Of a stretch of DNA of 21,270 nucleotides, positions 5,160 to 13,500 are shown one piece after another. The notes beneath the pieces were generated by a model. The model had not been told where the DNA came from. It saw only the letters and a program-made list of their open reading frames with translations, and did no database searches. The stretch is from positions 1 to 21,270 of the IMG/VR virus record IMGVR_UViG_3300015360_000225; one strand, written 5' to 3'. Position numbers and translations under genes: made by a program. How positions within the stretch are numbered: position 1 is the first letter of the stretch; each line of letters opens with the position of its first letter. This DNA is from a virus.

Positions 5160-7080
5160 GGACAGAATAGTCGAACTTAAAGTCTCTTATCTTGATTCAA
5201 AGGGTAGGCTTAACCCATCAAAACGGAACACCGGCGAACGAAGAGATTTCATTCTCTCCCTCTTTCCCGAACACGAATCCCTTAAAGAGATCATTTTTTG
5301 CGTTCTCAACGACGTCGTAGCACGTCCTATTTGCTCGGTATGCTGTGGACGAGTCAATTTCAACACAGGGGGATATCGAAAAACCTGCAGCCTTAAGTGT
5401 GGGGCGAGAGATCCCGACCGCAAAAGTAAAACTCACAAAACGATTCTAGAGCGTTATGACGGAGTTCACTACGCCACTAGACCTGAACACAAGGAGTTAC
5501 TGATCAACCGTTACGGGAAGATTCCCGGAGCGTACGGCACAGCGGAGCATAAAGCCTCAGTTCAGAAGAAGTTTGGGGTTGACAACGTCTTTCAGAGTGA
5601 GGAGATCAAAACAAAGATAAAAGAAACAATGGTCGAACGCCACGGGGCTAAAAATCCACAACAAGTTCCAGTGATCAAGGCTAAAACCGAAAAAACAAAC
5701 CTCGAGCGCTACGGACATAAAACTCCGTTTGAATCTCCTCAGGTCAGGGAGAAGACTACAGCGACTCACCTTGAGCGTTACGGGGTTGAAAATCCCCAAC
5801 AAAATCTTGAGATAAGAAAGCGAACCGAGAAGACAACACAAAATCGCTATAATGGGATCGGATGGGGATCGAAAGTTTTGCTAGAAAAATCTCTTAAAAC
5901 TAATTTAGAGAAACATGGTGGAACTGGATTAGGCTCAAAAATTCTTGACTCGAGGATCAAAGCTACGATGCTATCTAAGTACGGAGCGACTCATCCGGAG
6001 CATGTTCCAGCGATTAAGAAAAGAAGGATTGAGAGCTTTAGACGTCAGTTCATTGAAAATAATCTGCGCTTTAAATTAGAACTGATTAGAATTAACCAAG
6101 ATTTGTATCCATTATGGAGACCTGAGAGCTATTCAGGTTCTCAAGGAAATTACGAGTGGAGACATATTTGCGGTTACATTTTCATCTCTGGCTTTATCAA
6201 CGGTAATATTCCAATGTGTCCGCGGTGCTTCACTGCGTCAAAACCTCACCAGCTCTTGATCGACAAGCTTAAGGAACGTAACCCTGATCTCAAGATGATC
6301 GTGAACTGTCGCTCGATCATCACTCCGCTTGAGCTAGACATCTACCTACCGGATTATAAAGTCGCAGTCGAGATCAACGGGTGTTGGTGGCATCAGGATG
6401 TCAATGACGGTAAGAATAAGTTATTGACGAAGACAGAAAAGTGTGCTACTCTCGGAATTAGATTGCTTCACCTTTGGGACTTTGAGGTCGAGAACAAGTT
6501 GTCTCTAGTATGTTCGATGATCGAGTCAAAGCTTGGTTTAACCAAGCGTCGAATCTTTGCAAGAAAGTGTGAGGTTAAAGAGCTCAGCTGGGGTGAGGCT
6601 AAAGTTTTTTTAGTTAATAATCACCTTGATGGTGCAGGACAGACAGGAAAAGCGATCGGACTATTTTTCGGAACCGAATTGGTTAGTGTAATCACATTCG
6701 GAAGAGAGCGTTATAAACACACAAACAACCTTGAACTTTATCGAGCTTGTTCGGCGATAGACACAACTGTGATTGGTGGGTTAAGCAAGCTGTTAGCACA
6801 GATCGAACGTTCTATAGTAACGTTCGCCGATCGCCGAATCTCAACAGGAGAGGGATATCTAAGCATAGGGTTTAAGGTTCTCTATCTGACTACACCAGGC
6901 TACTTTTACTATCACCTAAAAACTAAAAGTAGGGTATCAAGAATTCAAGCTCAAAAGCATAAGCTTTCAGCTTGGTTGCCTATCTTTGACGGGTCCCTGA
7001 CAGAAACTGAAAATATGATTCTTAACGGATACGTTAAACTTAGAGACTGCGGTCATGTGAAGCTAGGTAAACAGATGTAA
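5158..7080 (+). CDS. Free-standing homing endonuclease 2, Vsr-like nuclease with long 23-residue repeat array
   Basis: 640-aa paralogue of the endonuclease at 1626-3206. Domains in order: zinc finger (C59, C62, C77, C81); an array of about nine R-Y-G-x-x-N-P-Q-Q units (aromatic or His centres near residues 100, 119, 139, 162, 186, 209, 231, 253, 275), at a 22-23 residue period for the last seven; a short Cys pair (C354, C357); a Vsr-like nuclease core with E392-L-D394 and E405-I-N-G-C-W-W-H412; and a C-terminal domain with F-A-D-R-R (556-560) and G-Y-L-S-I-G-F. The extra repeats account for most of the length difference from its paralogue. The start is uncertain: TTG at 5158 is the first in-frame candidate after a stop at 5143 and has no good ribosome-binding site. 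The next downstream gene begins 72 bases after its stop. It sits between the divergent sheath and 502-aa structural genes. Confidence 0.85.
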   Translation: MDRIVELKVSYLDSKGRLNPSKRNTGERRDFILSLFPEHESLKEIIFCVLNDVVARPICSVCCGRVNFNTGGYRKTCSLKCGARDPDRKSKTHKTILERYDGVHYATRPEHKELLINRYGKIPGAYGTAEHKASVQKKFGVDNVFQSEEIKTKIKETMVERHGAKNPQQVPVIKAKTEKTNLERYGHKTPFESPQVREKTTATHLERYGVENPQQNLEIRKRTEKTTQNRYNGIGWGSKVLLEKSLKTNLEKHGGTGLGSKILDSRIKATMLSKYGATHPEHVPAIKKRRIESFRRQFIENNLRFKLELIRINQDLYPLWRPESYSGSQGNYEWRHICGYIFISGFINGNIPMCPRCFTASKPHQLLIDKLKERNPDLKMIVNCRSIITPLELDIYLPDYKVAVEINGCWWHQDVNDGKNKLLTKTEKCATLGIRLLHLWDFEVENKLSLVCSMIESKLGLTKRRIFARKCEVKELSWGEAKVFLVNNHLDGAGQTGKAIGLFFGTELVSVITFGRERYKHTNNLELYRACSAIDTTVIGGLSKLLAQIERSIVTFADRRISTGEGYLSIGFKVLYLTTPGYFYYHLKTKSRVSRIQAQKHKLSAWLPIFDGSLTETENMILNGYVKLRDCGHVKLGKQM

Positions 7081-7114
7081 CTCATGAAAAAGGGTAGTAG
7101 AGTTCTCTAGCAAT

Positions 7115-7150
7115 TTCTAGTCTCATAAATAATTGTTTCGGAGACTAGGA
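7115..7150 (+). promoter_or_regulatory. Hairpin enclosing a late promoter and sequestering a ribosome-binding site
   Basis: CTAGTCTC (7117-7124) pairs with GAGACTAG (7141-7148); a G-U and a U-A pair extend the stem to 10 pairs over 7115-7124 and 7141-7150. The 16-base loop carries ATAAATA (7125-7131), a T4-type late box. The right arm holds both possible Shine-Dalgarno elements of the ATG at 7153: GGAG (7140-7143, spacing 9) and AGGA. RNA started from the late box begins near 7138 and lacks the left arm, so its ribosome site is open. RNA read through from endonuclease 2 would fold and hide it. T4 uses this arrangement at genes e and soc and at I-TevI. Confidence 0.6.
7125..7131 (+). promoter_or_regulatory. 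Late-type promoter box ATAAATA for the 502-aa structural gene
   Basis: ATAAATA lies 21 bases before the ATG at 7153, enough for a short leader with GGAG. It has the best spacing of all the TAAATA boxes in the window for a conventional late promoter plus ribosome-binding site. Confidence 0.6.
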
Positions 7151-7152
7151 TC

Positions 7153-8661
7153 ATGCCAAGAGGAGTAGTTGACTCAAGAAATTTACTGTGGGCTGAAGGC
7201 GAGCAGGTAGTTCTTGATTTTAATAGAACAACGGCTACGTCGACAACGGCAGGGATCACCTGGACGATTCCCGTTGGATCCGTATATGATGGAATCCTGA
7301 TCACAGCGTCTATCAAGGAGATTAATCCCTCTAATCTTCCTACAGACGGAATTATTTACAACGCATCAACTGATCTCACCGCCCCTGTTAGCATGATTAA
7401 CAATGCGCAGGTCATAGTGGCTCTTTACGGAAATCAAACGACCACCTCCGCAGCTCTAACTGGTCTTGATCCGGCCCAAGTTTATTTTTTATCTGCGCAC
7501 ATCATCTCAAACGTGCGCACGTATTACACGTTAGGTGTTAGGTCTTATCCAGAGTCGATAGCTTCTAGTGTTTTCGCCGGTGAAATTCCTAGATCATTCT
7601 CTCCACCAATTAGTCCAGTCATAGGTCAAGTTTACTTTGACGAGACACAGAATCTTCTTTTCTCGTGGGATGGTACAACTTGGCTTACGACTTCAACTAA
7701 TAACGTCCTTACCGGTAGTATTGATCCTGTGTCTCCCTTTACCGGATACCCAACCGGTTACCCAACGGCCGGAAGTTACTTCTACAATACTCGGCTCAAG
7801 ATGCTCAAATCTTGGAATGGAGCTGGGTGGATTTCTGCTGAAACAGAGTTTGGAATCCCCTCGTATCAAAAAGCAGGAGTAGGCACCGATCTTACATATT
7901 CTCCTCGAGCTAACCTAATTGACATTCTTAAGAAGCAACTAGGTTATCCTCAAGTTTGCGTTGAATTGACCGAAGACCAGTTTAACATCGCGATCGAAAA
8001 CGCGCTTCAAGAGATCCGTCGTCGTACCGATGTGGCATACTTTAAGCAATATTTTTTCATGCAGATTCATGCCAACCAAGATCTTTACTATCTCAATGAT
8101 CCTTTACTCCGAACGGATGGAATCGTTGGCATCCAAAAGATTCATCGCTTAAATACATTCGGATTAATGAACTTCGCACCTGACAACATTTACACCCAGC
8201 AATTTCTCAATAGCTTTTATGCCCCGGGAGTGGGTTATGATCTTGTTTCGATCTTCGAAGTTCAACAGCTCACGAAAGTTTACTCCCAGATTTTCGCTAG
8301 CGAAATCGCTTTTAACTGGCGTGAGGCAACTCGCGAGCTAAAGATCTACAAGCGCTTCGGTGCTCCTGAGAAAGTGCTTGTTGAAACTACTTGCGAAAAA
8401 CCAGAGCAAGAATTACTTCAAGATCGCTGGACACAACAATGGATCCAGGCATGGGCCGAATCTGAGCTACTGTTCATTCTAGCCCATATTCGTGGTAAGT
8501 TTGCGTCACTACCTGGACCAGGTGGTGGCTTGCAACTTAATGCAGATTCCCTCATTTCGCAAGCCACCGTGATTCAAGAGAATTGTCTCCGGGAGATAAG
8601 AGATATGGAAGTCGGGCAACAGGGATCGGACAATTTTCACATGCCCTTCACGTTCGGCTAA
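7153..8661 (+). CDS. Virion structural protein with Fn3-like N-terminus and W-N-G repeats
   Basis: 502 aa, three visible regions. Residues 20-133 are beta-rich and resemble a fibronectin-III-like fold (G-L-D-P-A-Q-V-Y-F-L-S-A-H near 104-116). Residues 158-177 and 207-226 are two copies of the G-x-x-Y-F-x-x-x-x-x-x-L-x-S-W-D/N-G-x-x-W motif found in phage fibre and tail proteins, separated by a G-Y-P-T-G-Y-P-T stretch. Residues 253-502 form a mixed alpha/beta domain with V-E-L-T-E-D-Q-F (270-277), a Trp-rich helix (426-436) and L-P-G-P-G-G-G-L-Q-L-N-A-D (453-465). That last domain recalls uncharacterised structural proteins of T4-like marine and jumbo myoviruses, but a specific role (neck, connector or baseplate) cannot be fixed. 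It is the first virion gene of the rightward block, controlled by the hairpin and late box just upstream. Confidence 0.7.
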   Translation: MPRGVVDSRNLLWAEGEQVVLDFNRTTATSTTAGITWTIPVGSVYDGILITASIKEINPSNLPTDGIIYNASTDLTAPVSMINNAQVIVALYGNQTTTSAALTGLDPAQVYFLSAHIISNVRTYYTLGVRSYPESIASSVFAGEIPRSFSPPISPVIGQVYFDETQNLLFSWDGTTWLTTSTNNVLTGSIDPVSPFTGYPTGYPTAGSYFYNTRLKMLKSWNGAGWISAETEFGIPSYQKAGVGTDLTYSPRANLIDILKKQLGYPQVCVELTEDQFNIAIENALQEIRRRTDVAYFKQYFFMQIHANQDLYYLNDPLLRTDGIVGIQKIHRLNTFGLMNFAPDNIYTQQFLNSFYAPGVGYDLVSIFEVQQLTKVYSQIFASEIAFNWREATRELKIYKRFGAPEKVLVETTCEKPEQELLQDRWTQQWIQAWAESELLFILAHIRGKFASLPGPGGGLQLNADSLISQATVIQENCLREIRDMEVGQQGSDNFHMPFTFG

Positions 8662-8678
8662 GAAAAACTATCAATGTC

Positions 8679-9104
8679 ATGAAAATAGTCGAAATCATTA
8701 CTAGGCCAGAGTTTGATGTCCGCTACGTCACCAACCCTAAGCCGGGACAAAAATTTATCTCTAATGACCGCCCAGATGCTGTCAAGGAGATCCAAAGCGT
8801 GCTCAAACGTGAGTACACGTTCCCCGCCGGAAAACCGGGTCGTCTTCTTGCTCTGGGTGGTGAGGACATTCTGGGTGGGCTTAACTATGACATTGATAAT
8901 GACACGATGGTGATTCATCATCTTGGAAGCCTTAAGCCAGGCATCGGCACGAAATTGATTAAGCAGGTCGAAGAAATCGCCAGAAAAGCAAGGTTGACCA
9001 AAATCATGTTCTTTTCTTACGGCGGCCCTGAGAACGAGCTTTATAAGAAGCTAGGATATGTTGAAACTGGGTTGAATGATAACCAATTTGAGAAAACCCT
9101 ATGA
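8679..9104 (+). CDS. GNAT-family N-acetyltransferase
   Basis: 141 aa from ATG at 8679. The GNAT acetyl-CoA-binding segment is S-L-K-P-G-I-G-T-K-L-I at 84-94 (the usual Arg or Gln three residues before the first Gly is Leu 85), followed by a helix, a beta strand (K-I-M-F-F-S) and the typical L-Y-K-K-L-G-Y-V-E-T-G at 121-131. It would acetylate an amine on a small molecule or protein; the substrate is unknown. The ATG is preferred to upstream in-frame codons inside the structural gene because the opening M-K-I-V-E-I matches the openings of the next two genes (M-K-L-T-E-I, M-K-L-S-Q-L). No Shine-Dalgarno sequence is seen in the 17-base gap after the structural gene. Its stop overlaps the next start as ATGA (9101-9104), implying translational coupling. 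Confidence 0.75.
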   Translation: MKIVEIITRPEFDVRYVTNPKPGQKFISNDRPDAVKEIQSVLKREYTFPAGKPGRLLALGGEDILGGLNYDIDNDTMVIHHLGSLKPGIGTKLIKQVEEIARKARLTKIMFFSYGGPENELYKKLGYVETGLNDNQFEKTL

Positions 9105-9649
9105 AGCTTACCGAGATTAGAATCGAAAGTAGTCATCAAGATAAAAGTTTTTCCGATATGCAAAAGTTTGTTTTATCACCTGAGTATCTTAACGATGGCA
9201 AACCCTATCCAATGGATCTTACTCTTGACAACCTCCATCTTACATCTTTAAAAGGATTTCCAAGAGTTGTTTTGGGTTCTATAGATTTAGGTCATAATAG
9301 TCTCGAAGATTGGGAGGGTGGTCCTAAGGAAGTTCACGGAAATCTTTATCTTCATAACAATGATTTCTTAACGTTTGAGGGAATTTTTGATCATCTTAAG
9401 CTTGTTAATGGTTTAATGTATCTTTGGTCATCCTCACAGCATCCTCTATCAAATCCACTGAAGAGGAATGTTTTAGGACTTTTGAGGATTGAAAAGTTGA
9501 AAGGTCTTACTACCTCTAAATATCCTTTTCCAAAATGGGCTCAAATCGTTAATAAGCACTTACAGAGCACAATGAACACTCGAGAGAGAATGTACGCGTG
9601 TCAAGATGAGTTAGAAACCGAGGGACTTAGTGAGTACGCACAACTATGA
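9101..9649 (+). CDS. Leucine-rich-repeat-like phage protein, copy A
   Basis: 182 aa. Residues 40-108 contain short repeats of the pattern L-x-S-L-x-G-x-P-x-x-V-x-G and L-x-x-N-x-L-x-x-x-x-x-G-P-x-x-V-x-G, resembling irregular leucine-rich repeats, with L-Y-L-H-N-N at 82-87. The C-terminus has V-L-G-L-L-R-I-E-K-L-K-G-L (124-136) and ends Y-A-C-Q-D-E-L...G-L-S-E-Y-A-Q-L (165-182), a signature I associate with a widespread uncharacterised family in large phages and prophages. Function unknown; the repeats suggest protein-protein binding. It is a tandem paralogue of the next gene, with recognisable similarity even at the DNA level. It overlaps the GNAT gene before it and copy B after it, each by four bases (ATGA), so the three genes form one tightly coupled unit. 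Confidence 0.75.
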   Translation: MKLTEIRIESSHQDKSFSDMQKFVLSPEYLNDGKPYPMDLTLDNLHLTSLKGFPRVVLGSIDLGHNSLEDWEGGPKEVHGNLYLHNNDFLTFEGIFDHLKLVNGLMYLWSSSQHPLSNPLKRNVLGLLRIEKLKGLTTSKYPFPKWAQIVNKHLQSTMNTRERMYACQDELETEGLSEYAQL

Positions 9650-10167
9650 AGTTAAGTCAACTTCGAGAGCAAGACGAGCTGTGCGTAGCTGACCTTGGTC
9701 TAGCAGAATTCAGCAACGTTAGACGCTGGCACGGGGACGTTAATCTTTCTGGAGAAAAATTAACTTCACTGCGTGGATCTCCTAGCATAATCATTGGAGA
9801 TTTTAATGTTAAGAACAATTTTTTGACAGATTGGTCTTACGGTCCCAGTGAAGTTCACGGTGATGTCTATTTTGACAATAATTCTTTCACCAACTTCCAC
9901 AACATTCATGAGCACTTAAAGGTTGTAAAGGGAGTGATTTGGTTTAGTTCTCCTAATAAAATTAAGAGTCATGTGCTTGGTTTTCTCATGATTGAAGGGT
10001 TGCTTAATCTTAATGTAAGTAATACTACTATCTCTTCTAGCTGGGTTCATGTCATTGAAAAACACCTAACCATAATTGTACATACTCCTAAAGATCGAAG
10101 AAGTCGTCTTTATGATTGTCAACAGGCCTTGATTGATGCTGAATTAGACGAGTTTGCTCAACTGTGA
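9646..10167 (+). CDS. Leucine-rich-repeat-like phage protein, copy B
   Basis: 173 aa, paralogue of the preceding gene. Shared blocks are L-T-S-L-R-G-S-P (39-46), the G-P-S-E-V-H-G-D-V-Y-F-D-N-N segment (66-79), H-V-L-G-F-L-M-I-E-G-L (109-119), and the C-terminal Y-D-C-Q-Q-A-L-I-D-A-E-L-D-E-F-A-Q-L (156-173). No enzymatic motif is visible; function unknown. It starts inside the stop of copy A (ATGA at 9646-9649) and ends 18 bases before the gp25-like gene. The GNAT and repeat genes together look like an accessory insertion between structural genes. Confidence 0.75.
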   Translation: MKLSQLREQDELCVADLGLAEFSNVRRWHGDVNLSGEKLTSLRGSPSIIIGDFNVKNNFLTDWSYGPSEVHGDVYFDNNSFTNFHNIHEHLKVVKGVIWFSSPNKIKSHVLGFLMIEGLLNLNVSNTTISSSWVHVIEKHLTIIVHTPKDRRSRLYDCQQALIDAELDEFAQL

Positions 10168-10175
10168 GGGTGGTG

Positions 10176-10181
10176 TAAATA
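10176..10181 (+). promoter_or_regulatory. TAAATA box 4 bases before the gp25-like start
   Basis: GTAAATA followed by TCTT and the ATG at 10186. It is either a late promoter giving a leaderless message or an initiation-associated motif. No Shine-Dalgarno sequence lies at normal distance, although GAGGGTGG sits about 20 bases upstream. Confidence 0.4.
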
Positions 10182-10185
10182 TCTT

Positions 10186-10557
10186 ATGACAAAATATTAC
10201 AAGGGATTCAGTACCCGCAATTATGAGGAAACAGGTCGACCCTTCGAGATTTATAACGTAGATCTTGTCGAGGAGGATTTACTCAACGAGATTTTTACAA
10301 TCGTTGGTGATAGACTAGATCTTCCCAATTTTGGCACCAGGGTCCGGTTGCTTGAATTTGAGCTTAACGATCTCTATACACAGGACATCCTTCGTGAGGA
10401 TATGCTCAAGGTTTTTGCCAATGACCCTCGTGTGCAAGTTCTCAACTTCCAGATCATCCCTTATGTTGATCGCTACATGTTAGTTGCAATCGCAAAGCTT
10501 CTCTACGTAGAATTTCAAGTGACCAAAGATTTAAAAATCGAGGTTACTAACCGATGA
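10186..10557 (+). CDS. 25: Baseplate wedge subunit, gp25-like
   Basis: 123 aa, close to T4 gp25 (132 aa) and the GPW/gp25 family (PF04965). Residues 41-60 hold the family hallmark, G-D-R-L-D-L-P-N-F-G-T-R-V-R-L-L-E-F-E-L (compare GER..P.FGT.L...LFE), followed by a helix, D-P-R-V-Q-V-L-N-F (80-88), and a final beta region. In contractile tails this small protein sits in the baseplate wedge at the first sheath ring and helps start sheath assembly. It lies directly before the gp6-like gene, as in T4 and its relatives, with an 18-base gap. A TAAATA box is 4 bases before its ATG. Confidence 0.88.
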   Translation: MTKYYKGFSTRNYEETGRPFEIYNVDLVEEDLLNEIFTIVGDRLDLPNFGTRVRLLEFELNDLYTQDILREDMLKVFANDPRVQVLNFQIIPYVDRYMLVAIAKLLYVEFQVTKDLKIEVTNR

Positions 10558-10565
10558 GCAATAAC

Positions 10566-10571
10566 TAAATA
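10566..10571 (+). promoter_or_regulatory. TAAATA box 4 bases before the gp6-like start
   Basis: CTAAATA followed by GATC and the ATG at 10576, in the 18-base gap after the gp25-like gene. Geometry is the same as at the gp25-like gene, and again no Shine-Dalgarno sequence is present. Confidence 0.4.
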
Positions 10572-10575
10572 GATC

Positions 10576-13500
10576 ATGGCTATCAATCCTCTTCTTCAAT
10601 CTGCCGAGAGCTGGGAAAAAGTATACCAGGCTTTTGATAAGATAAATTTCGTCGCGTATGATTTTAATGCGGTTAAGCAATCGCTGATCGACTATCTCAA
10701 GTTTTACTACCCTGAGAACTTCAACGACTACATCGAATCTAGCTCGATGATTGCGATCATTTCTGCGTTCGCTTATACTGTTGAACTGTTGGCTTATCGA
10801 GTAGATCTCTCGGTCCACGAAACAACAATCGCAACGGCTGATCGTAAGCAAAGCATCTTGCGGCAGGCTAAGCTAGTTTCTTACACAGCCACCAGAAATC
10901 TTCCTCTTCGGGGACTAGCTAAGATAACCTCTGTAACGATTTCAGAGGACGTTCGTGATTCTCAGGGAACAACTCTTGCTAATAGGGTCATCAAATGGAA
11001 TGACCCGAGCAACTCACTATGGAAAGAGCAATTTTTTATTACTCTCAATAAGGTTCTAACCTACCCGTTTGGCAATCCTCTCAAATCTTTTCAATTAGAT
11101 GACACTGTTTTCCAGCAATATGAGCTCAAAAATCTTCTTGAAACTGAGAGTTCAAAAAGTACCTTTAAGAACGGAGTGCTCAAAAATAAGGTAAAGATCA
11201 ACGGACAAAGTGTTGACTTTGAGATGGTTCCAGCTGACATCGATGTAGATGGAATCTTTGAACGTGATCCTAACTTTGACGCTTACTTTAACGTGTTATA
11301 CGCCGATGATGGTTTCGGTGACGGTTCTGATACGACAGGCTTTATGTTTTTTATGAAGCAAGGATCGCTCTCAAGACTTAATTATGTTTTTGACACTCCA
11401 CAACCAAACAAGATTCTCGAGATCGCACTCAACAACATCAATGACGTTGATGTTTGGGTGCAGAAGATCGACGAGAGTGGCAAAATCACCGAGTCTTGGG
11501 ACAAGGTAGCTAACATTCAAGCCGAAAATTTAATCTTTAACTCAATCAAGTCAACTAAAAAGTATGAGGTAGAAACTCTCGAAAATGATCAGATTCGTTT
11601 GATTTTTGGTGATGGGGATTTCGGTGGAGAGATTCCCACAGGAATCTTTAACATCTGGGCAAGACAATCTACTAGTGGAGAGTTGTCTGTTTCTAAAAGC
11701 GCTGTAATCAATGAAACAGTGACGTTCATTTACATCTCTAAACAAGGAAGTCAGGAGAGTTGCACTTTGACGTACTCGTTGACGTCAGCACTTCAAAACT
11801 CTGCTCCTACAGAGGACATCGAACATATTCGGGCCTCAGCTCCCTCAGTTTACTTTTCACAAAATCGTATGGTTAATGGAGAGGACTACAACAGTTTTCC
11901 ACTGAAAGATCCGTCGATTCTTAGACTTAAGTCAATCAACAGAACTTTCGCTGGTCAACCCAAGCACCTCGCTTGGAATGATGCTTCTGGAGTTTATCAA
12001 AACATTAAATTGTTCGGTAATGATTTGAGAATGTATCGTGACACGACTTCTAAAGGTGAGATCAACACCACATCCCCGCGTAATTTGATCGATGAAATCA
12101 TCGAACCAATGCTCTCCCATCCCGGTATGTATAATTTGATTACCTACGTTTTCAACCAGGCCGGCAGCCCGTTGAATCTTGCGTTTATCAGACCAAGAAC
12201 TAAATTTCTAGAAAACGTCGATCAAGTGATTGGCTTGATTACCGTTCAGGAAAAAACAGAGATTCAAGGAGTTCTTGATAGACATTGGTACGGTGAGCCT
12301 GATGAGATAGTTTTGCTTGATAGTAGTTTAACAACAGCTGGTACACCAAAAACAGTTTATGCAGTAGTCAACAAAGATACTGATGAACGCATCTATGACG
12401 CAAATATGAAGATGGTGACCAAGGATACAACGACTGGTGTTTACACCGTTGTCAATACCCCTGGCAACATCTCAGGAATTCAAGAAGCTTCGGCACGCCA
12501 AACAAAGTTTGGGATCAAACTTGTGCCTGATCGTCCATTCTCCTCGGCCCTTCGCATCAACTCAGTTGGAACTACTCCCATTCCTAACTCTGACTTTTTA
12601 AGTAGTCTTGATATAGATCAACCTACCGCTAAGGCCGAAACTTACACCGTTGAGATCACGGGGACTGATGGGACGTTTGCTGTGCATGGGTCGTTATCTG
12701 GTGAGCAAGCAGGTGGTGTGATCAATGAAGACTATGATAATGGGATAATCAGTTTCAAAATTGGGTTCCCTCCCGCAGTTAGCACGGCAATTGTTATCGG
12801 AGATGCTTTTATTATCAACGTTGTATTTTCAGCCGGCACATATACCCCAGTTCTTTATAAGAAAAATTTAACAGGCCGCTTTGAGATCATCGAAGAAGCT
12901 TTGATATCGGGGGCTGAATCTCTTCCTTTCAATTCTACTGATAGTATTGCGTCGTGGTTCATTATTATCGAGAGGGTAGATAACTCAAACGGACAGTTCG
13001 ATTATTGGAAAATCACTCGCCGAGATTTCTCTGTGATCATTGAAAGCCCAACTACTAATTTCTGGGTGAACAATGAGGTACTCTTAATTGATCCTGATAC
13101 GCGCAAACAAGTTCGTGATGTTGTGCGTTTGCTTCAGTCAAACCTTAATGCAGCTAGAACACAAGCGATCGGTGCAGATGCTGTTTATGACGTTATCACA
13201 GATGTAAAATACTCAGATGGAACAACTAATCCACACGCATTAGCTGTTACCCCAAAAGATCTCACTCTTGAATTTCTATCATTCATCACGAATAGTGATT
13301 ACATTTATTTTTACAAGAATCCAGCTTCTGGGCGACTTGCCCCTCTTCCAGCAACCGCTTATCTACAAGCACTAACCTATATCGATAACGTATCAGGGAA
13401 TTATGTTCGTAAACAAGGACGCTCGGATCTTTATTTCATGTGGCAGCATTTTACACCCCGCGAAAACTTAATTGATCCATCAACTAGCAATATTCATGAC

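Noticed and set aside
8583-8678. Longer GNAT form starting at the TTG at 8583 inside the structural gene
   Set aside because: The extension is the out-of-frame translation of the structural gene's end. ATG 8679 gives a normal GNAT N-terminus matching the M-K openings of the next genes.
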